Shown one piece after another: positions 1-6,957 of a stretch of 6,957 nt of DNA. This DNA comes from AP-15 sp035252905 (GTDB lineage: Bacteria > Pseudomonadota > Alphaproteobacteria > ATCC43930 > CGMCC-115725): contig DATFCQ010000267.1 of the NCBI GenBank assembly GCA_035252905.1, positions 1-6,957 of the forward strand, in the 5' to 3' direction. Position 1 is the first letter of the stretch. Every line of letters begins with the position of its first letter. A program made the position numbers and the translations under genes. Below the pieces are notes generated by a model that worked only from the letters and a program-made list of their open reading frames with translations, had not been told where the DNA came from and did not search any database.

Positions 1-243
1 GAGCCCGGCTCCGAGCGCGGTGCCCAAGAGGGCGCTGCCGACGGCGCGGTTGTTGGCGTAGGCCGCCTGCGGCCCGACCTGTACCTCGGCATATTGCTCG
101 CAGGTCGCCTGATCGGCGGCAAAGGCGTCGAACGACTTGCCCGGCCCGGGTGCGACGGGAACCGTCGGCCCCAGCGGACCGACGCAGGCACTCAATGACA
201 CCGCGGCCAGACCGGCGGCGACCCATAGACCGACAGGCTTCAT
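1..243 (-). CDS. Glycine-zipper lipoprotein, partial (C-terminus beyond window)
   Basis: Reading the minus strand from ATG at 243 gives 81 residues before the left edge. The N-terminus (MKPVGLWVAAGLAAVSLSAC) is a textbook lipoprotein signal peptide. It has one Lys, a hydrophobic core and the lipobox LSAC, with Cys20 as the predicted lipidated residue. A Gly/Pro-rich linker follows, then a segment containing PGPGKSFDAF, DQATCEQYA and NNRAVGSALLGTALGAGL. The last part, with small residues spaced as G/A-x3-G, is the start of a glycine zipper. This order (lipobox, PGPGK.F, D..C..YA, AN..AVG.A..GTALGA) is typical of small envelope lipoproteins of unknown function in Alphaproteobacteria. A Shine-Dalgarno (GGAGGGGG, complement of 248-255) lies four bases upstream of the ATG. 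It is divergent from the transporter. The exact role is unknown, and the remainder of the protein is not visible. Confidence 0.85.
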   Translation of the reverse strand, partial: MKPVGLWVAAGLAAVSLSACVGPLGPTVPVAPGPGKSFDAFAADQATCEQYAEVQVGPQAAYANNRAVGSALLGTALGAGL

Positions 244-465
244 GTTTCCCCCTCCGATCGAGCCTCGGGCCGCGATCATGCGGTCAGTTGCGCTGCCGAG
301 ACAAGCGAGAACAATCAGGCCGGGATGGACGGCGGCGCCAGAATCGCATTATGGCAGGCTGTGGTCCGGTCGTGCGCGCCCTGTCTCCGTCTTCGGCGGT
401 GCGGCCGCGATCGGGAAAGGGCGGCAGGATTGGAAGACGGGGCCGAGCGACGAACGGGGTCGGGG

Positions 466-1467
466 ATGGCCGGATCCTTGTGCACCGCCCCCGGGAGCGG
501 CGCCGCCGACGGACGGAGGGCGGGCCCGGAGCGCGCTCTGTCCGGCCCGGAAATTCGCCCGGCGGGATCGGGTTTCGCCCTGCCGGGGCGGGCCTGGACG
601 GCCGTGCTCGCTGCGATGACCGGCAGCGTAATGGTCGGGTTTCTGCCGATTGCCGCGCGGCGCCTCTATGAAGAGGGGGTGACCGCGTCGTCGCTGTTGT
701 TCTGGCGCTATGCGATCGGCCTCGTCGCCATCGGGCTCGTCGCCCCTCTCGCCGGGATCGACCTCGTCCGCGCCGGGCGGCGCGGCGCCTTGCGGCTGAC
801 CCTGGTCGGCGCCACGCTCGGCGCGGCGCAGACCTTGTGCTATTTCGAGAGCCTGCACTGGCTCGAGACCGGCATCGCGGTCTTGTTGTTCTATACCTAC
901 CCGGCGCTGACCCTGGTGGTCGAGCGGCTGCTGTTCCGCCGTCCGGTACAGAGGCTCTCCGTCCTCTGCATCGCGACGATCCTTATCGGCGCGGGTTTGA
1001 TCACCGGACCGGGTCTCGACTCCGGGCGGATCGACCCGCGCGGGCTCCTGTGGGCCCTGCCCGGGCCGCTGATCTACGCCTTTTACCTTGCCGCCAATGC
1101 GCGGCTGATGGGCCGTCATCCGCCGCTTGCCGGCGCCGCCTTTCTCTATCTCGGCTTTGCCCTGAGCTATCTCGCCGTCGTCGTGCTCTACGGGCTCGAC
1201 CGACCGGCGAGCGCCGTCGGCTGGGCGGCGCTCGTGTTCATCGCGCTCGGCGCCGGGGCCTTGTCGATCACCTTGTTTTCCTATGCCGTCCCGCGGCTTG
1301 GGCCGTCGAGCTATGCGATCGTCGCCAATACCGAACTCGTCACCGTCGTGTTGATCGGGGCGCTGGTGCTCGGCGAGCGGCTGACCGCAAACCGCATCGC
1401 CGGCGCCTTGTTGATCGCCGCCGGCGTCCTTGCCCACGGCCTGTCGCGCCGCCGTCATCCGGGATGA
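466..1467 (+). CDS. EamA/DMT-superfamily transporter (ten-helix)
   Basis: An inner-membrane permease of the drug/metabolite transporter superfamily. Substrate cannot be read from sequence; relatives export amino acids, nucleosides or other metabolites. From the ATG at 466 the protein is 333 residues, with about ten hydrophobic segments arranged as two EamA repeats. Helix 1 lies near residues 44-63 (AWTAVLAAMTGSVMVGFLPI). Repeat 1 ends with the family motif YPALTLVVERLL (about 145-156). Repeat 2 ends with NTELVTVVLIGALVLGERLT (about 288-307), the matching position. A basic tail (SRRRHPG) follows helix 10. The start is uncertain. GTG 604 and ATG 616 would give usual-length proteins of 287 and 283 residues but trim or remove helix 1. 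ATG 325 would add a long low-complexity segment. I chose 466 because G/C third-position bias becomes coding-like from there and because it keeps helix 1 whole. No good ribosome-binding site decides it. The gene converges with acnA. Confidence 0.88.
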   Translation: MAGSLCTAPGSGAADGRRAGPERALSGPEIRPAGSGFALPGRAWTAVLAAMTGSVMVGFLPIAARRLYEEGVTASSLLFWRYAIGLVAIGLVAPLAGIDLVRAGRRGALRLTLVGATLGAAQTLCYFESLHWLETGIAVLLFYTYPALTLVVERLLFRRPVQRLSVLCIATILIGAGLITGPGLDSGRIDPRGLLWALPGPLIYAFYLAANARLMGRHPPLAGAAFLYLGFALSYLAVVVLYGLDRPASAVGWAALVFIALGAGALSITLFSYAVPRLGPSSYAIVANTELVTVVLIGALVLGERLTANRIAGALLIAAGVLAHGLSRRRHPG

Positions 1468-1492
1468 GCCCGGCCTGTTTGAATGGGAAAGC

Positions 1493-1601
1493 GGCGGAAT
1501 GCCCCCGGCTTTCCCCACGGAACAAGTCCGTGGGCTGAAGGCCCACGGGGTTTTCCGCCCTACAATTCGGTGCAGGGCGGAAAAGAGCAGCGCATTCCGC
1601 C
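1493..1601. repeat. Nested inverted-repeat element between convergent genes
   Basis: The gap between the transporter and acnA is almost filled by three nested or adjacent dyads. The outer pair is a perfect 10-bp inverted repeat, ggcggaatgc (1493-1502) with gcattccgcc (1592-1601). A second perfect pair is ttttccgccct (1551-1561) with agggcggaaaa (1574-1584), with a 12-base loop. The third is a tight hairpin, ccgtgggc (1528-1535), loop tgaag, gcccacgg (1541-1548). Its left arm can instead pair with cccacgga (1514-1521), so two folds compete. No coding sequence is apparent. It could be a dispersed palindromic (MITE-like) element or a bidirectional transcript-end structure. I cannot tell which from a single copy. 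Confidence 0.6.
1528..1554 (+). terminator. Possible intrinsic terminator of the transporter gene
   Basis: About 60 bases after the transporter stop, an 8-bp GC-rich stem (1528-1535 with 1541-1548, five-base loop) is followed by gg and four T residues (1551-1554). The T run is short and separated from the stem, so this is a weak candidate. It lies inside the larger inverted-repeat element and could simply be part of it. Confidence 0.3.
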
Positions 1602-1632
1602 AACCTTATGAGGCAACCGGCCCCCCTCCTCG

Positions 1633-4335
<2,703 letters not shown>

Positions 4336-4342
4336 GCGCGTT

Positions 4343-4350
4343 CTCCTCTC
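4343..4350 (-). promoter_or_regulatory. Shine-Dalgarno of acnA, supports GTG start
   Basis: On the minus strand the sequence is GAGAGGAG followed by seven bases and then GTG AAA GCG. This strong site with ideal spacing favours initiation at 4335 over the upstream TTG at 4386. Confidence 0.8.
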
Positions 4351-4504
4351 GAACCCGGCCCGCCGGGTCAAAGGGAAACGCGTCAACTCCGGCTTTTGCT
4401 CCGCCGCAGGCTCATCGCATTGCGTGCTCTTCCTTCGGCTTCTTCAATCAGACATTCCGTAAACAGCCATATGAAAACCCTTGCGTGCAGAGGCAAAGGA
4501 TACC

Positions 4505-4534
4505 TATATACGAAATGCTCTCTCTGATTGTGGA
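4505..4534 (-). promoter_or_regulatory. Candidate acnA promoter (weak)
   Basis: The stretch around 4440-4545 is clearly more AT-rich than its surroundings, as expected for a promoter region. On the minus strand TCCACA (complement of 4529-4534) and TATATA (complement of 4505-4510) are 18 bases apart. Each matches its sigma70 hexamer at four of six positions. This would give a 5' leader of about 160 bases. A second possibility, TTGCCT then CATATG 17 bases on, lies slightly closer to the gene. Neither is decisive. Confidence 0.3.
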
Positions 4535-4623
4535 ATAACCTCTATGACCCGCTTCGATTGCTGAACCGGAAGAAGCGAGGCGAAGCCAGGATTGGAAGGT
4601 TTCGCACTCCCTGTCCCGGCAAA

Positions 4624-4695
4624 CCCCCGGGCGAACCAGCGACGGAGCCGATCTTGCCTAACCGCAGGCGCCCGCAGCCGAAGATTGCCCGGGGG
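4624..4695. repeat. Distant inverted repeat with smaller nested arms
   Basis: A perfect 9-bp inverted repeat, cccccgggc (4624-4632) with gcccggggg (4687-4695), encloses 54 bases. Within these, atctt (4651-4655) can pair with aagat (4681-4685) and gcct (4656-4659) with aggc (4666-4669). The arms are simple GC runs, so chance is possible in this genome. A structured RNA leader or a degenerate repeat element are the alternatives. Confidence 0.35.
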
Positions 4696-4775
4696 CGGGA
4701 CCCATTTCTCCATCACTCGAAATTTTCAGACAAGAGCAATGCCCTACCAGCTCTCATCAGTTCGTAGTGCGGAGG

Positions 4776-4856
4776 GATGGACCCCGGCTTGCGCCGGGGT
4801 GATGGGAAAGGGACAGCGATCAAACTCTTTCGCTGGCGCTTTCGCCGGAGTGACCA
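4776..4856. repeat. Two-copy palindromic intergenic repeat (REP-like)
   Basis: The first unit contains a perfect 8-bp stem, accccggc (4781-4788), loop ttgc, gccggggt (4793-4800), followed by gatgg. About 50 bases on, a degenerate second unit reads ggcgctttcgccggagtgacca (near 4835-4856) and shares the pattern gct-t-cgccgg-gtga. Palindromes ending in a ccggggtga-type sequence are a familiar class of dispersed intergenic repeat in Alphaproteobacteria. Assignment to that class is from pattern memory, since only two copies are visible here. Confidence 0.6.
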
Positions 4857-4877
4857 ACCCATGGACGCTCCGCCATT

Positions 4878-4907
4878 TTGACATTTGCCGAGGCGGTCCC
4901 AAATGAT
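4878..4907 (+). promoter_or_regulatory. Sigma70 promoter of rnpB
   Basis: A perfect -35 hexamer TTGACA (4878-4883) is separated by 18 bases from AATGAT (4902-4907), which matches the -10 consensus at four of six positions. A start site about six to seven bases further on falls at 4913-4914, exactly where the first helix of RNase P RNA begins. That agreement strongly supports the assignment. Confidence 0.8.
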
Positions 4908-4912
4908 CCTGT

Positions 4913-5335
4913 TGCCAGACGGTCGGATGGCCGCTCTCCGCCCTTTCGGGCGGGGGGAGGAAAGTCCGGGCTCCACGGAGGTGCGGTGCCGGGTAACGCC
5001 CGGCGGGGGCGACCCCAGGGAAAGTGCCACAGAAAGGACACCGCCGCACCGCTTCCGGTCTCGGCCGGACGGGCGGCAAGGGTGAAACGGTGCGGTAAGA
5101 GCGCACCGCGCCGCCGGTGACGGCGGCGGCAGGGAAAACCCCACCGGGAGCAAGACCAAGTAGGAGCGGCAGGCATCTTCGGATGCCGGGCGGACCTCCG
5201 CGCCGCCGCTCGGGTCGGTCGCACGAGGCGTCCGGCAACGGACGTCCCAGAGGAATGGCCATCCCCACCCCATCGGCTTGGCCCCATTGGCTTGGACGGG
5301 GGTGGGACAGAACCCGGCTTACAGGCCGTCTGGCA
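4913..5335 (+). ncRNA. rnpB: RNase P RNA, bacterial type A
   Basis: Catalytic RNA of ribonuclease P, which removes 5' leaders from tRNA precursors together with the RnpA protein. Helix P1 closes the molecule with a perfect 10-bp pairing, tgccagacgg (4913-4922) with ccgtctggca (5326-5335). Hairpin P3 is ccgccc-tttc-gggcgg (4938-4953). The universally conserved core is present as gaggaaagtccgggctcc (4957-4974) and, at the 3' end, acagaacccggcttaca (5307-5323), whose pairing forms P4. The middle conserved block gggtgaaacggtgcggtaag (about 5081-5100) is also intact. Further hairpins include one with a GTGA tetraloop (5111-5126) and one with a TTCG tetraloop (5172-5187). Length (about 423 bases) suits alphaproteobacterial type A. 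The exact mature ends are inferred from P1. No clear intrinsic terminator follows; only a short ctcttt comes after P1. Confidence 0.97.
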
Positions 5336-5488
5336 CTCTTTCCGCGACTAGAACATATCATGAACACGCACCGGCGGTATTCGGGCTCCCCTCAGCCCCT
5401 TCCAGGTATCGTAGAGGATGAGCTTTCGCCCGCTAGATGCTGTAAGCGGCGGAAAATTGCAATTCTGAAAGTTTTATGCAACGAGCCG

Positions 5489-5517
5489 TTGACGTCCATG
5501 CCATCCCATGATATCCC
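5489..5517 (+). promoter_or_regulatory. Candidate mraZ (dcw operon) promoter
   Basis: TTGACG (5489-5494), five of six to the -35 consensus, is followed after exactly 17 bases by TATCCC (5512-5517), three of six to the -10. Transcription would begin near 5524, giving a leader of about 90 bases before mraZ. The -10 is poor in its second half, but the spacing, the position and the repeat array lying over it support it. Confidence 0.5.
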
Positions 5518-5529
5518 ATGCCTACCCAT
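5495..5529. promoter_or_regulatory. Putative MraZ operator: 10-bp-periodic TGGG boxes
   Basis: Three exact CCCAT units occur at 5505-5509, 5515-5519 and 5525-5529. A fourth degenerate unit, TCCAT, lies at 5495-5499. All are exactly 10 bases apart. Read on the minus strand they are TGGGN boxes with 5-base spacers, the pattern described for MraZ binding in front of the E. coli mra promoter. The array overlaps the spacer, the -10 and the likely start site of the candidate mraZ promoter, so a bound MraZ ring would block it. The boxes point away from mraZ. I do not know whether orientation matters in this lineage. Confidence 0.6.
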
Positions 5530-5615
5530 AGACGGAGCTGCTGAAAGGGGGAGTGGAGGCAGCGCTTACCGGGCGCCCCTTGCCGGTACCGTCTAGGGAG
5601 AGCGTTGGGGGAAGA

Positions 5616-6086
5616 GTGGGACTGTTTCTGTCCACTTTCGTGAACAAGGTCGACCGCAAGGGGCGGGTTTCGGTGCCGGCGACCTTTCGCGCTACCCTCG
5701 CCAATCAGAGCTTTCTCGGGATCATCGCTTTCCCGTCACCCAAATATTCGGCGCTTGAAGGCTGCGGCATCGACCGCATCGAGGAAATCGCGGCCCGCAT
5801 CGACGCTCTCGACTTGTTCTCCGAAGAGCGCGAAAATTTTGAGCCGCTGCTTTCCGAATCCCAGCAATTGCCGTTCGACACCGAAGGGCGCATCATCCTG
5901 CCCGGAGAGCTGGTCGAACATGCCAAGATCACCGACAGCGTCTCTTTCGTAGGGCTGGGACGCAGCTTTCAGATGTGGGCGCCGGCGGCGTACGCTGCCC
6001 ACAAAGCGGCCGTGCACGAGCGCGCCCGCCAACAGGGGGCGCAGCTGTCCCTGGCGGCCGCCGACCGGCGCCGCGAGCGCGAGTGA
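5616..6086 (+). CDS. mraZ: Transcriptional regulator MraZ
   Basis: First gene of the division and cell-wall cluster. MraZ is a ring-forming DNA-binding protein of the SpoVT/AbrB swapped-hairpin fold that represses its own operon in bacteria where this has been studied. The 156-residue product has the two expected AbrB-like halves, each with the D-x-x-G-R signature: DRKGRVSVPATFR (13-25) and DTEGRIILPGEL (88-99). The C-terminus is Ala/Arg-rich. GTG 5616 is preferred over the GTG at 5553, which adds 21 residues unlike the family and has its purine run touching the start codon. Family alignment (MFLST...) would even fit a CTG at 5622, seven bases after GGGGGAAG (5607-5614), so the start remains open by two codons. 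The stop overlaps the rsmH start. A candidate self-regulatory box array lies upstream. Confidence 0.96.
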   Translation: MGLFLSTFVNKVDRKGRVSVPATFRATLANQSFLGIIAFPSPKYSALEGCGIDRIEEIAARIDALDLFSEERENFEPLLSESQQLPFDTEGRIILPGELVEHAKITDSVSFVGLGRSFQMWAPAAYAAHKAAVHERARQQGAQLSLAAADRRRERE

Positions 6087-6957
6087 ACCCCGGAAGCGGC
6101 GCGCCTCGGCCTCCGCCGGCCGTGGCGCCGGCGCATGTCCCTGTTCTTCTCGACCCTGTTCTTGCTGCGCTCGCGCCGCGCGACGACGCTGTTTACGTCG
6201 ACGGCACCTTTGGCGGCGGCGGGTACAGCGAGGCGTTGCTCAAGGCGGCGCGCTGCCGTGTTTTCGGCATCGACCGCGATCCCGCGGCGGTGCGGCGCGG
6301 CGAGGTTCTCGCGCGCAACTGGCCCGGGCGGCTGACCCTTGTCGAAGGGCGATTCGGCGAGATGGAGCGCCTCCTGGCGCCGCTCCTGTCCGACCCGGTT
6401 GCCGGCGTCGCCTTTGATCTCGGGGTCTCGACCCTGCAGCTCGACACTCCCGAGCGCGGCTTTTCGTTCCGCTTTGACGGGCCGCTCGACATGCGCATGG
6501 GCGAGACCGGCGAGAGCGCCGCCGATCTCGTCGCGCGGTTGTCGGAAGGCGAACTCGCCGCGGTAATCGGCGCCTATGGCGAGGAGCGGTTCGCCCGCCG
6601 GGTCGCCCGCGCCATCGTCGCGGCACGCAGCCGGCAGCCGATCCGCCGCACCTTCGAACTGGCAGAGATCGTGCGCGCCGCGGTGCCGGGGACGGAGCCC
6701 GGACGCGATCCGGCGACGCGAACCTTCCAGGCCCTGCGCATCGCCGTCAACGACGAACTCGGCGAATTGGAGCGCGGGCTCGCCGCGGCCGAGCGGCTGT
6801 TGCCGCAGGGCGGACGGCTTGCCGTCGTCTCGTTCCATTCGCTCGAGGATCGCCGGGTCAAATCGTTTCTGCGGCGTCGCAGCGACGGGGCGGCCGCCTC
6901 GCGCCACCGGCCGCCCGTGGGGGCGGCCCCGGCGCCGAGCTTCCGTCTGCTGTCGCG
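6083..6957 (+). CDS. rsmH: 16S rRNA (cytosine-1402-N4)-methyltransferase RsmH, partial at window end
   Basis: S-adenosylmethionine-dependent enzyme (formerly MraW) that N4-methylates C1402 in the decoding centre of 16S rRNA. The frame is open to the right edge, giving 291 codons of a family usually near 310. The GTG start overlaps the mraZ stop by four bases (GTGA, 6083-6086), implying translational coupling. A Pro-rich 17-residue lead precedes the conserved HVPVLLDPVLAAL (18-30). Motifs are the SAM-binding VDGTFGGGGYS (39-49), FGIDRDP (61-67), FDLGVSTLQLDTPERGFSF (111-129) with DGPLDMRM (132-139), and SFHSLEDRRVKSFL (250-263). The usual SS of the DLGVSS motif is ST here, a mild change. An in-frame GTG at 6122 would shorten the lead to four residues and cannot be excluded. 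The downstream dcw genes lie outside the window. Confidence 0.97.
   Translation, partial: MNPGSGAPRPPPAVAPAHVPVLLDPVLAALAPRDDAVYVDGTFGGGGYSEALLKAARCRVFGIDRDPAAVRRGEVLARNWPGRLTLVEGRFGEMERLLAPLLSDPVAGVAFDLGVSTLQLDTPERGFSFRFDGPLDMRMGETGESAADLVARLSEGELAAVIGAYGEERFARRVARAIVAARSRQPIRRTFELAEIVRAAVPGTEPGRDPATRTFQALRIAVNDELGELERGLAAAERLLPQGGRLAVVSFHSLEDRRVKSFLRRRSDGAAASRHRPPVGAAPAPSFRLLS

Larger units (their letters stand above)
4336..4877. other. Gene-free region between acnA and rnpB
   Basis: About 540 bases with no supportable gene on either strand. Short open frames here (for example 4528-4767 plus and 4504-4716 minus) have no recognisable domain, no good ribosome-binding site and a composition like spacer DNA. 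From left to right the region holds the acnA leader with its Shine-Dalgarno, an AT-rich candidate promoter zone (4440-4545), a pair of distant inverted repeats (4624-4695) and a two-copy palindromic repeat (about 4776-4856). The rnpB promoter begins at its right end. Confidence 0.7.

Noticed and set aside
349..1518. Minus-strand open frame opposite the transporter
   Set aside because: Hydrophilic Arg/Gly/Asp-rich translation typical of the antisense of a membrane protein. The plus strand gives ten clear helices and EamA motifs.
4480..4510. Plus-strand promoter-like TTGCGT followed by TATATA
   Set aside because: No gene or RNA begins within a sensible distance on that strand, and rnpB has its own far better promoter at 4878-4907. 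The AT-rich patch is more likely part of the acnA promoter region.
4528..4767. Possible small protein of 79 residues on the plus strand
   Set aside because: Starts at TTG without a ribosome-binding site, has no recognisable domain and runs through inverted repeats. Treated as non-coding.
4713..5367. Several overlapping minus-strand and plus-strand open frames across the rnpB gene
   Set aside because: The segment is fully explained by RNase P RNA with paired ends and conserved core. The frames have no domains.
5551..5621. Two plus-strand gagtgg motifs (near 5551 and 5614) as MraZ boxes
   Set aside because: They are 63 bases apart and not in a periodic array, unlike the 10-bp-spaced units at 5495-5529. 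One overlaps the mraZ start.
5969..6907. Minus-strand open frame of 312 codons opposite rsmH
   Set aside because: Antisense shadow. The plus strand encodes unmistakable RsmH motifs in a frame that stays open only because the window ends.

Overview
The window is GC-rich with strong G/C third-codon bias. Its gene content and order suggest an alphaproteobacterium, perhaps of Rhodospirillales type. The supporting features are an AcnA-type aconitase, a glycine-zipper lipoprotein of a kind common in that class, a type A RNase P RNA just ahead of mraZ, and mraZ-rsmH as the opening of the division and cell-wall (dcw) cluster. The taxonomic placement is inference; no phylogeny was run.

Layout. (1) Positions 1-243, minus strand: the N-terminal part of a small glycine-zipper lipoprotein that runs off the left edge. 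(2) About 466-1467, plus strand: a ten-helix EamA/DMT-family transporter, divergent from the lipoprotein, with an uncertain start. (3) 1493-1601: nested perfect inverted repeats filling the gap between two convergent genes. (4) 1633-4335, minus strand: a complete aconitate hydratase acnA with all three cluster cysteines, starting at GTG behind a strong Shine-Dalgarno. (5) 4336-4877: a 540-base gene-free stretch holding the acnA leader and candidate promoter, an isolated pair of inverted repeats, and a two-copy palindromic repeat. (6) 4878-5335, plus strand: a near-consensus sigma70 promoter and the RNase P RNA gene rnpB. (7) 5489-6957, plus strand: a candidate mraZ promoter overlapped by a 10-bp-periodic array that matches the known MraZ box pattern, then mraZ, then rsmH. 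rsmH overlaps the mraZ stop by four bases and is cut by the right edge.

Working together: mraZ and rsmH form the translationally coupled start of the dcw operon, and MraZ probably represses that operon through the repeat array. rnpB is a separate housekeeping transcription unit with its own promoter, although no obvious terminator separates it from mraZ. The transporter, aconitase and lipoprotein are unlinked chromosomal genes with no shared pathway visible here.

This is mostly an ordinary housekeeping region. I see no defence system, mobile-element gene, CRISPR array or new multi-gene system. The parts most worth checking are the MraZ-type operator and the three non-coding repeat structures.
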